Below, piece after piece: positions 46,086 through 56,366 of a DNA stretch of 64,000 nucleotides (the first letter of the stretch is position 1; every line of letters starts with the position of its first letter). The notes beneath the pieces were generated by a model. That model was not told the DNA's origin. It worked only from the letters and a program-made list of their open reading frames with translations, and made no database searches. This DNA is from Stereum hirsutum FP-91666 SS1. Lineage: Eukaryota > Basidiomycota > Agaricomycetes > Russulales > Stereaceae. The stretch covers positions 1 to 64,000 of the forward strand of contig NW_006763161.1 in the NCBI RefSeq assembly GCF_000264905.1. The letters run 5' to 3'. A program made the translations under genes and the position numbers.

Positions 46086-46730
46086 TTATATATGCTTCAA
46101 TTCCCGAAGCGACTCTGCCAACTCCTCTGGCCACAGCTGCAGCGTGCAAACGTGCTTATCGTTAAACACATCCACTAGCTTCTCATACTCCTTACTCTTC
46201 AAATTGCCTTCCCTCTCGTACCTCACAGCGACTTCCCTCATCTCTTTTGGAAACTATTTCAGCGACTCGTTCACACATTCCATCCACAAACCCATCGACG
46301 CCGAACTACTTGAAAGCACTAGCTTCTTCAACCCCACCGCCGACTCCGTCCTCGCCGCAGCCCAATTCGAGCCTAACATACCGCCCCAGAATATCCCAAA
46401 AGTGCGAAATTGTCAGCGATCCCGAAATGAGAGAGCAAGTTTCCAAGCTCGTCCATGAACAGGTCGACGCTCCAGAAGCGGGTTTGTCGGGCAGGTGCGT
46501 CGACTTCCCGCAGCCGAGCTGTCCGGAGAAGATGACAGGAATTCGGTGTGTTTTCTAAAGCGATGAGAGGGGGGACATGTATTGGCAGGGGAAGCCAGGG
46601 CCGACGTGGAGTACGGCAAGCGGGCGGGCGGTGCGGGAGAGAGTGCCAACAAGTCGGTACCAGGTATGGTGCATCCCGGAGTCTTGGGTGGAGGGGATGA
46701 AGCCTGTCGTGACTTCGGAGGGGAAGGACA
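46086..46730 (-). pseudogene. Proline iminopeptidase-like (S33) hydrolase, frameshifted
   Basis: Reading minus-strand: TTGFIPSTQDSGMHHTWYRL, RPLAVLHVGPGFPCQYMSPL (usual HGGPG altered to HVGPG), then IPVIFSGQLGCGKSTHLPDK, FWSVDLFMDELGNLLSHFGI with ADNFALLGYS, and after a frameshift GGMLGSNWAAARTESAVGLK. The end is YEREGNLKSKEYEKLVDVFN and QLWPEELAESLRELKH to a stop at 46086. One base is missing exactly at the nucleophile elbow (GYS.WGGMLG). A TAG interrupts NESLK*FPKEM. The C-terminal catalytic Asp/His region is not seen. Such enzymes release N-terminal proline from peptides. Confidence 0.7.
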
Positions 46731-47089
46731 TTGCCAATGCTGCTCGAAGCAAAGGCGTAGGGGGTGGCATCGCGCTACGTGGCCCATACCCGGCGCCTCG
46801 ACCTCGTGTTGCGAACCCATGCGGAATGCTGAGCACGCATCCACGATTCCACCAAAGTAAGGTTTTGTTTGGTTGCTTGTTTGTGTACGTAGAACAAAGC
46901 CACCCTGATCATCGTTCTGAAAACAGCTGTATACCCAACATAAGCCTTCTACAATATTTCTTTTCACCCTCCTCCAGTCAAACACCGAAGCCTGATGAAC
47001 AAGTATGACACATAGGTAGAGCATGCTTTCTTCATAAGGTACATTCGCCATGTTGACCAACGTCGTATGCCTTTCGAAAAACAAACCAA

Positions 47090-49910
47090 CTAACTTCTTG
47101 GAGTCCCTCGCGTTTTAGCTCTACCATGTTCCCAAACTATCATGCCTTCGTGTTTGTTCTTCAAGCTATGCCGGGGGCCAGACACCCCCCTTGCGAAGCG
47201 TAGTTGACGGACCCCATTCTCAACGGCTGTCCAAGTCAGCGGGTTCTTTTCGGTGCCCTTCGCGGCTGACGCTAACAGTGCACGTTCAAAGGAAGCTTCA
47301 TCGCCGTTATATCTCTCTTTATACTCTCCATATACGATCTTGATGGTGTTCAGCTTCTTCCGCTCTGCCGACGGAATGGTGCTGCCATATCTCTCTTCCC
47401 ACAGACAGAGCGGCACGATGACCCCCAACTTCTTACTCTTCCCCTTTTCCCATGCTTTCAAGACTTCCTTCCAATCTCTCAATCGTCCTATAACACCGCG
47501 GACCTCAAGAGAATGTGATGCGGCTGCCGTGGATGTCGGAAGAGTGGATGTGGAGGACGAGCCGACCGACGGTTGAGGATAAGTATAACACGAATCAAAT
47601 GTGTTCAGTTGAGCTTGAAAGGTCGAAGATGAATCTTCGCACGACGATGGGTCTAGCGGTTGATCATCCGTGGACGAAGGAATGAAGAAGTGCGGGGTGA
47701 TTGGAAGGGGTGGACTAGAAGATGGTATAGGCTGTGAAGAGCAGCTTGATCTATCGTTCCCTGACTGAGAATCGACGGAGAAGTTATAAGAGGTGAAACG
47801 GTCGACTGGTGGAGATAATGGCGCAGATATGGGAAGTTGTACTCCATCCAAGGCCGTCACGGAGGATGTGGGAGTGGTATTCGAGGCAGCGAGGGTAGTG
47901 CCACTGGGAAAAGAAGGAGGCCCCAAGCATCGAGGGCAATATAGCGGGGAGTTCAGGACCGAGTTCGCTTTATCTGCCAGCAGACTTTATAAGCACGGAA
48001 ATTCTTAAGAGAACGTAGACGTAGAATATACTCTGAGATTTCGACCCAACACTGGTCACGGTTCGAAAGGCCTGGTCTTTTTCAAGATTTGTTCGTCCGA
48101 CGACAACTGAATAACAGTCGTCTTTGGCGCAGGTGGTTTCAACGTCCATCATATCGTCTGAATGGACTAATTGTTCTTGTCAGCCCGCAAGTAGTTGCCC
48201 TGTATCGAAGAGAATCTACCTTCGTCGGTTATCAAAGGTGATGTCGATGTGCATTCAGACATGCTAAGGGTTCGCGTGACTGAAAGAAGTGTTGAACAAG
48301 TCTCCAAGTAGAAGAAAGACGAGAGGACTTACAGGCGATGGAAAAACTCTCAACCATCGTGGTGAGCTGTGCGATTCGCTTCTCCAGAGTTTGGAGCTTG
48401 TCGCCCACGTCTTGACCATTTTCAGCGCGGAAACGTGCGTTTGACTGCAATCCTCCAAACGTCGCTTGACGGTCCACTCTTCTGCTCGGCATGAAGATGT
48501 CGGCGAAGCTATTCTCGTCGTCTGTTAATTCGTCGACGAGATAGCGTATAATAACTTCCTCCTGTTAATAGCAAAGAGTGGTCTACAAATGGCATAGCGT
48601 AACATAGGAGTTTCGCTGAATGTCGTCGATGACTTACCCGGTCGGAGTCAGACCAACCTCCCCACCACTTGAGTGCTGTGAGACTCAAGCAAACCGGTGC
48701 GTGCATGAAGTAATACTGCGCCGCACCGCGCCGAAAACCATGTGTCCCTAGTGCCATGTCGAGTTTCACCCTAGTAAGTCCAGAACTCAGAAATATGGGC
48801 GCGAACATATTTTTCCATGTGTAATGATCGACGTGTTTCGAGACATCAATGCTGTCCGAGGCCGATACCTTTGGGAAAATGAGGTCGTCCGCCTCTAGTT
48901 TTCCACGACGCTTTTCAAGGTGTTCGATCCATGCCTCAAGGTGCGTGTATGAGTCCAGTTCAGTGACGGACTTGGCCTTAGGGACATACATATCTCTCGC
49001 TATGACTGTCAGGCAGACATATAATTTATGAACCGGATGATACGACTAACCTTGAGATGGATCCTTTTGAGTCTTTTTGCGCCACAGAGAATGGTGGTGA
49101 TATCTTGTGCCATCGATAGGATCCGTCTTGGACCAGAAACTCTCCCGCTTCAAGTTGGCTATGTCATCCCAACTGACGAGTATTTTATGCTCAGTGAGTT
49201 CTTGAGTGGGCAGAGGCGATAGAGATCGTGAATTTGTTGACGTACCGACCCATGAGCACGAACGCAGTAGATGCAAAGGCTTTGAACTGAAGTCGATGTG
49301 TCTCGGTATACTCGGATCTTCCGAGGGCACTGTCCAGGTAAGAGAACGCGGCCTTGATATCCTCCGGGTGGATCGCTCGAGCTTGACTCCTGCCACGTGT
49401 GGCATTATCCCGCTTTTTTATGGTTGCAACGAACTCCTTCACCGAAGGATCACAAGCAGGATTGCCTTCCCACTCGCTGATGTAGGAGTTCCACCTCCAG
49501 TAGTCTTCGCGGCGGTTATGTACCCTGTGTGAAAGTCAGTCCGTCAATTGTGTCAAACTATGGTCAAATGAGACTACGTGCTTCGCGAAAAAATCTTTGA
49601 ACGCGGCATGAATGCCCGAGGCTGTGGAATAACCATGCCCCTCTGCTTCCTCAACACCCTGACCGCATTTCAGGAAAAGGTGCAATAGAAGAACTCGCGG
49701 TGTCAGGCTGCTGATAATATTGAAAGCGTTGGAGATATCCACGCTCTCCCCGTTGTCATCGAGCATGATGCCTCCTGCATCTATCCAGGCAGTAAGCCAC
49801 TCGAAACCTCGTTCAATATAGCCTGCGTAGTTGTTTGTAGTGGATGGTGACAACAGCCATTTCGTTTTCATAGCATCAACATGCGAAAAACAGACTGTCG
49901 AGGAAGACAT
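47090..49910 (-). CDS. Crypton-like tyrosine recombinase, copy A
   Basis: About eight exons parallel copy B (58825-61783). ATG 49910 opens MSSSTVCFSHVDAMKTKW, then an N-terminal SAM-like part (STTNNYAGYIERGFEWLTAW, VEEAEGHGYSTASGIHAAFK). The catalytic part has HGFRRGAAQYYFMHAPV (about 48756-48706), WWGGWSDSDR and, across an intron, EEVIIRYLVDEL. It thus keeps the H..R, W and Tyr of tyrosine recombinases. A coiled coil (DKLQTLEKRIAQLTTMVES) follows. The last exon (to 47090) is a Ser/Pro-rich linker plus the C-terminal block LRDWKEVLKAWEKGKSKKLG, LNTIKIVYGEYKERYNGDEA. The first intron would need a GC donor (GCACGT at about 49581), where copy B has GT. No AT-hook precedes. Possibly functional, possibly lightly decayed. 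Confidence 0.7.
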
Positions 49911-50370
49911 TGTGCCAGTGATAGAGTACAATGTTCTGAGTACTTCGGGAAAGAGCGTCGTAGACACGGAAGAAAGGTAATGTGTAGTCAGTTCGAGGTG
50001 TAGTTTCCATCCCACTTTATATCCTCTCCTTCTTCCCATGCAGGATATGGATGGAATGACAAGCTCGAGTGAAAGTCTAATATGTCCTAATGGCATTGCG
50101 GTCCTGTGCCCTCTTATTGAGTACACAGAAGTTTGGCCCATGCATGAAGTCGACACAAATGAAAGGGTTGTAGGACGTACCCTGGCTGAGGCTCAGCATG
50201 TTCAGGTTGAAAACGACCCTGGAAGAACAGAGAGCAGACAGCCGTAACGGCGGTCCATCGGCCCAGATATTAAGATAGATCCAGCCCCCTCAAATTTCTC
50301 CAAATGAACTTCCGAAATGTGGACCGCAATATATCTGTCAGGTGTTGAATTCTGCGAAATAGCCTCCTTT

Positions 50371-50393
50371 AGAATAGAATAGAATAGAATAAT
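50371..50393. repeat. Pentanucleotide microsatellite (AGAAT)4
   Basis: Four perfect agaat units followed by aat. Confidence 0.9.
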
Positions 50394-50791
50394 ACACGGC
50401 GCTTGAACGGTGCTCGAGTCTTGGCGGTCGAATTAGTATTATGGACCACAGTGGTGATCCAGCAAGACCCGGGTTGGTTGATGGCCCCTCATGAATTATA
50501 GAATGTATAAAATGACATCAGATCAGCAGCTGTGAAATGTTGTGAACATGGAGGAAACTTTTGAGAGGCGGAGGATGGAGAAGCACCGGCAGACGGCGAT
50601 GTCGTCGTGCTAGCACAGAGCGAGAGGCCTTTCCACCGGTACTTGTTGGGAAGAGAGGTGGGTCGGACACAAACAATTGAGCATGATGACGAGACTTACG
50701 TCGAAGGTTGAGTACTGCCATGTATGCTCTACAAGCGGGCATGACATCTGCCACGACAACGGGACACGTCCCAGACCACGGGCTCCCTGTA

Positions 50792-50830
50792 TACGGTCGA
50801 CGACACTGATCAGGTCACCTTTCGACCTGC
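50792..50830 (+). repeat. 45-bp dispersed motif, copy 2 (3' part diverged)
   Basis: tacggtcgacgacactgat then caggtcacctttcgacct, after which it departs from copies 1 and 3. Confidence 0.7.
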
Positions 50831-51319
50831 GTCGACACGTCGAGCACTCCAGCCATGCCCACCGGCGGACGGGCACCTGTCAGATGTCTGTCATAATAAG
50901 CTTCAATCGTCAGCGCTCGTCCAGGGCTGGTAGCGGTGGCCCCTTTGGCCTACCTTTGCTTTGTTTTTACACCTGTTTTTGTTAGTTTTTCACATTTATA
51001 CGCGATCCAACACCTAAGACTGTGAATTATGTGACCTGCCAGGAAGGACTCAGCCGCGAAAGCTCAGAGATCCTGAGTTGTTCTGAACCGGATTAAATCC
51101 GGCATAGGCTGGGCTGCACAGCTCCGAGTCTCGTCGACATCTGCCATCTCATTTTTGAGCGGCGAATACTCGTTATGCTCACACCTGTTCCCAGGAAGTA
51201 GAGCGACGCGACCCAATATCTCCTGAATTGGAAGAAACTTCGACAGAATCTGTCATTTGGGCGCTAAATGTCGACTTAGCTCTCGTGAAAATAGCGCTTG
51301 GGGCAGAGTTTTTGGGCTG

Positions 51320-51369
51320 GACTGATCGTGAGAGGTCGAAAGGTGACCTGATCAGTGTCGTCGACCGTA
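51320..51369 (-). repeat. 45-bp dispersed motif, copy 3
   Basis: On the minus strand: tacggtcgacgacactgat, caggtcacctttcgacctct and cacgatcagtcc. It matches copy 1 over its full length with few differences, in opposite orientation. Confidence 0.7.
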
Positions 51370-51639
51370 CTGTGTGACGTGTACGATTCACCGGTGATGG
51401 GGTCGAGAACGGGGCATCCTGTTTACAATGCTACTGGATTCGACGGCCGGTGATCAGAGAGACTGAGGCGGAACGCAGAGAGAGAGGCGCTGCGCTCGTA
51501 GCAGAGGTTCAGCGCAGAGAGAGAGAGGCGTAGCGCTCGCAGCAGAGGTTCGTGTGGGAAGGCGGTCGAGGTTGGATTGGAAAAGGCTGAGTATCTGTAC
51601 ATGTTTATTTGTGGCAACGGCGTCGCCATTACTAGCCTC

Positions 51640-52832
51640 AATCCACCGTACTCTGCTGCGACATCTGCTGCCCCGAGCTACTCGACCGCACACGACCAGG
51701 TCTTCGCAAGCAGAATGGCGCAGCGCAGAAGATCCCCTTCGAGAAAGAGTCTTGTCGTGATCTCGAAGACGCACTCGACGAGTGGCGCGAAGAGGTGTTC
51801 GAGCACGACGCTCCCGACTCGTACCTCACACCGTCATCCATCCTTCCCGACGAGGCCGTAGAGAAACTAGCGCGTCTTTCTCAGCCCATTCAGGAGGACC
51901 ATATTCGAGGCTATCTGTCCCGACGCGGGCCTTTGTGGAGCCGTTATGGCAAAGATCTCACTCGAGTTCTTCTTTACGTCGATCGCATTACTGCGGTACC
52001 CAGCAATCCTACGGCACCAGCCACTCCACCCGTGAGCGAGGCGGACTCTCGCAAGCGTGTCCAAGAGCCTGCTGACGACCCGCAGGCGAAGCGACGACGT
52101 ACAGCGCAAGATATCGCTGTTGTCCACGCAGAACGCCTCGATAACGACACCACACAAGCCTCAAGCGACCCTCACTCTCACTTTGAACCCGCCTCCCAAA
52201 TGCACGCCCAACAATCTGCTGATCCACCTGCAGGAACAGCTATTCGTACACATTATCGGCCGCATACGACGGAGACGTCCATCATCCCACCATCGTCAAC
52301 GTCTTCCTATTATCGTCCAAGCACGGCTCAGTACGCCACAGCTATCATCGATGGTGGCGATTCGCGATCTACCTCTGACAATCATCCACATGGTGTGGCA
52401 CCGACTACGACTTCGTCCAATCACCACCCACCAGCTCTGCACAATGCAACACCACCGACCACTGTTCATCATCAAAATGCGCCAAACCAGCCATACCCAT
52501 CTCGACATGGTTTGTCGGGACCTTGGACAGGATACCATCTACCTGCGCAAGCATCAAGCTCCGTAGCGAACGAGTCAACCGCCACCTCGCTACCTGCTCG
52601 ACAGGCCCCAGCCCATCATACCCACACTGCAGCACCTGCAGTATGGACACCAGCATACGCTCAATACTATTACCAAGTGCAAGCACACGCCCAAGCGCAA
52701 GCCCACGCTCACGCGCAGTATCTGGCGTATCTGGCGCACTGTGCCGCGTCCTCAAGCCACGCCACACCGTCGAATACTACCCCCTCGAACCCACACACAC
52801 CTCAAAACCAAAATTCACCAAGCGCACCTTGA
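51640..52832 (+). pseudogene. C-terminal fragment of a second RecQ-like helicase
   Basis: The frame begins abruptly inside the protein at CDICCPELLDRTRPG (about 51657-51700), the zinc-binding end of fungal RecQ-like helicases. It continues KIPFEKESCRDLEDALDEWR, APDSYLTPSSILPDEAVEKL, WSRYGKDLTRVLLYVD (51730-51985), the tail also seen after the helicase at 27.4 kb. A 270-residue disordered part follows (His/Pro/Ser/Thr-rich, then AQAQAHAHAQYLAYLA) to a stop at 52832. No ATPase domain lies upstream, so it is a 5'-truncated copy, although the tail itself is an open frame of over 345 codons. Confidence 0.65.
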
Positions 52833-53866
52833 TGTCACATACCCAATAACTCATACATCCTTCCGCATGCCCTTCTGTTCCTTCAACCATCTCGTATCTG
52901 CCCATGCGTATCGTGTGAGCTTCGGGTCCCTGTCTTGACTTTTGGCCTTGGTTCTTGTTCTTTTTGATGTATAGTCGCATGCCTGTATATTATTCAACAT
53001 GTTTAGAGCCTTGAATTTGATAGGGTGAGCGAAAGATGATGGGTTTGGCCCGGAGTCGATGAGAGACTGAGAGAGAGAATGAGACGAGAGAGCGTGTCGA
53101 GAGCCTGCCAGCGAACGCGACGCGCGAAATGAACAAGTCTTTTTTCCCACGGGGCCCTCGAGCAATCGTCACCCGAGTACTTGTGCCCAGCCGGTCTTCG
53201 ACCACGGTTGCGCGGAGTTCGAAGCCCGGCTGTGTCCGAGCCTACGCCATTACCAGGTCGCGAAAGACCTTTAAGCAAGGTAACTTCGGCCGCGTCATCT
53301 CTCTTCTCGTTACCACTACCATCATCGACGGGTCTGTTGCCAAGCTCGTCGGCGACAAATTCAAGCGCATTCCAGAATATTGAGGACCTTACCCTCGTTG
53401 TGCTCAGGCCCCGAGCTCCCGTGTCCGCTCAAGAAGCCTCAGGGTCGCCTTCAAGCAAGTAAGTTGAACTATCTCATGCACTTCCTCGAGCAGGCTATGT
53501 ACTCGAGCGTTATATAGTGTTAATAGTACGCTCTCGCAGCTTTACAATTATCTTTTACTGGTACGCCCGCTTTGTTGTTTATTTCAATTCGGGACCTTCC
53601 TGTTCCTATCCTCACTGCCTTCATTTCGAATTTGTCAGGAAAATCATATTTCGTTACCCGAACCATCTTAGACGACCTCTCTCGCAGATGGGCGGATCGA
53701 TTCGGACATGTAGTTGGTTTCCCGTACGATGATTCCAGCACGCTCTCGAGGAATCTTTCTTTAATTGGCTGAGTCTCGGGATTCAAAACGGTAAGCCCGT
53801 CTGGTCCCCGTTTCTCAGACTCTCCCAGTTTCGTGACTTGTCAAACCCTTCTTTGTGCTCACCAAA
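52833..53866. other. No confident gene
   Basis: Plus frames at 53129-53383 (FKQGNFGRVISLLVTTTIID) and 53517-53772 and the minus frame 53520-53786 show no recognised family. Confidence 0.35.
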
Positions 53867-55880
53867 ATGTCTACTACCAAGGCTACCTCACCCATCACAG
53901 CGCCCGCTGCTCCGAATCCTGATCAATGCGCCGTTGGTAAAGACGGGGAGCTCCTCGACGCGTCCAAGATTACATGGTTCAATGACCCGGATGATGTGAC
54001 GCCTATCGCTTCCTCTTCGTCCAGTCCCACCTCTGCGATGACTACATCTTCTTCCACCGCTTCTCAACCCCTCAAGAAAAAGAAGAGTCTACTCGACGTG
54101 CTCGGCAAACCGGCCCAGGTCGTTGGGGGTCAACGCCGCACGGGTCGACCAGCGAAACCTCGAGTCGCTGACCCGAACAATTCTGAGCCTGCCGAGGTTA
54201 CCATTCGTACGTCCATCTTCTTTCTCTGCAACCTGTACAGTCTCATGTGCCATGTCGTCCTACAGGAAAACGCTCGTCGCGTTCGCCATCTCCGGCGCAA
54301 GGTCCCGCCAAGAAGCGCAAGCAGACGAAGACCATTTCCGCTACCACAAGACGGCGAAAGGTGTGTGATTATATTGTTTATCTATTTCTGTCTACTAATC
54401 GCGCACGAGCAGGTGCGGAATCCACCAACGCTTCGGCTCCTGGTAAGAATGGCACCAAAACCAAAGGTCCGTTTGTTTATTTTCATTCTTCGCTGACTTA
54501 TGCTTATTGTTTCGATTCATAGTCGCCACCAAGACCAATGCGAACACCAAAAAAGATGTTGTAGATGGTGCACTTTCAATTTCGCTACCTCTGTTTTTCG
54601 TCGTACTTACTGACGCTTGTATCTCTGTCAGCGCCAGCGAAACCTCACCCTCGTTCAGTGAAGCGAGGCGCGATCTCATCCACCACCACCACCCTTGGTG
54701 CCTCCAGTGCTGCGACCTTAGTGGCAAATACCACTGCGCCCAAACCCGTCCACGCTACCGCCGCCTATGTCCCTGCCGACTCCAACCTCGATCATCATGA
54801 AATTCCGGACCTTGAGGATGTTTCGGATGATGAGGACGAAGCTGTAGGCGCGGGTGGGGGCGGCGACAGCGTTCAAGATGTGACGGGTGTTGAGGGTAAT
54901 GAGGATATCGGTGGTGAGACTGGTACGTCGGAGGACGGTGCGTGGGAGGACGGTGCGTTGGAGGACGATGCGGACGATCTGCAGGAGGAAGATGACGATG
55001 AGAACGAAGATGAAGCCGAGGATGATGAAGCGGTTGAAGATGCCGGTAACTAGGAAATGGGTTATACGTACGAGGAGATGAAAGCGTTTGCGGAGGCGGA
55101 TCGCCAGGTACGCTTCTCGCCTTCTATAGTACTCCACAAGCTTAATCTTTTTCTATGTAGGCCGGAAAGAAGCCGAAAAAGGTCGATGCTACCGAGGACA
55201 TACGCACTATCTTCGTACCGGAGAAGAAGGGAGGTATGAGGTGTATGGTTTGCAAGTACGTTACCCACCCTACATGTACTGCGTTTATACTGACGAGCTT
55301 GATATAGGAAGAAAGGGGCATCGAAGTAGTTGTACAAAGGGAACAGTACAACATGTCGTACCCATATCGCCCGGTAAGTTCTTTTTTCTCCCTTCTTCGG
55401 GCATACCACATTGACTATGACTTTCTAGGAATGTTGATCATTTCGCGGTCTACAAGAGACGGTGTGAGGAACTTGGCCTGGAGGTCAAGGAGCGTGCCAT
55501 ACCTAAGACAATCAAACATGCTGCGTAAGTTCCTCAGTAATCCTCACCGTTGCCGTTTGTGTAATGCTAATCACTTCGTATAGCACATCCATCCAGTCGT
55601 CCCTCGACCCGCACTTGAAGCCTTCTACGAAACCGCCGCCCGTTACGCGCGATGGGCTCATCGAATATCTTGTCGAGCTCATCATCACAGACCACAAGGT
55701 AAGACGGTCACATCACCATCTACATTTGCTCGTGCTTACGATATATGTTATAGGCCTTGATGCTCCTACTCCCTGCAGGCACATCCCACCCGTGAGCCCA
55801 TCCCTCAGATCCAGTACTGCATCGTGTGCGACTACGTTCACAACCACGCTGCAGATCGACGTCCGTTGAGTATCGACATC
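53867..55880 (+). pseudogene. hAT-family transposase, N-terminal (BED finger) part only
   Basis: ATG 53867 starts a Ser/Thr-rich exon with GKDGELLDASKITWFNDPDD. Several small basic exons follow (SPAQGPAKKRKQTKT at about 54268-54310), then an acidic exon to EDDEAVEDAGN. TAG at about 55051-55053 interrupts before EMGYTYEEMKAFAEADRQ. After introns come KPKKVDATEDIRTIFVPEKK, GGMRCMVCK and LYKGNSTTCRTHIA (a BED-type C2..H zinc finger with one TAG near 55329). Then come VYKRRCEELGLEVKERAIPK (about 55448-55507) and PPPVTRDGLIEYLVELIITD (55635-55694). Matches stop near 55780, before the DDE catalytic domain. The autonomous relatives cut and paste hAT elements. Confidence 0.6.
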
Positions 55881-56366
55881 GAAGAGTGTTGAGGTGGTGG
55901 ATAGGCCTAGCATTGTTAGCAGCACTTCAGTAGTTGAGCCGGTGGTAGTAAGAGAGTCATAGGGGGCGATAGTTTTGTACATATGAACGTTGTTTGATAT
56001 CGCCGTAGCGTAGCATCATGTAAATAGACTGAACATGAGCATTTTGAGCATTCATGCTGGAGCCCGAATGACTGGAGATGTCTGTCTCCAGATGCTCCAG
56101 ATGACGATTGTGATCCCAGACAACCTCCTAGTCGCGCATTGGTCTTTCTGGGCTCAAGCGCTTGTCTGTGACCCTGGAAGCTCTGGAGACCACCTCGACG
56201 GCCTGGTCCAGACGCGTGCGACCTTGCTGATGTAGTAACGTGCATGCGGTTTGCGGCGAGCATATTCCCATCGCGTTCTTCGAATTCCTGACTAACGACC
56301 CTCCTGCGTCAGATTGAATCAACACCAACCCAACACCATATCACTTCCATCTCCAGGGCAATCGAC

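Larger units (their letters stand above)
49911..51639. other. Intergenic, with dispersed motifs and a microsatellite
   Basis: No gene is supported. Contains (AGAAT)x4 at 50371-50390, and the 45-bp motif at 50792-50830 (+) and 51320-51369 (-). In the frames that cross the motif both copies read RSTTLIRSPFDL. Confidence 0.5.

Noticed and set aside
46413..47084. 223-codon minus-strand open frame
   Set aside because: Its second half is a shifted-frame shadow of the proline iminopeptidase remnant, where the protein homology lies in other frames.
49911..50156. Upstream extension of recombinase copy A to 50156
   Set aside because: The extra residues do not match copy B and the nearest ATG before the conserved part is at 49910; the longer open frame looks accidental.
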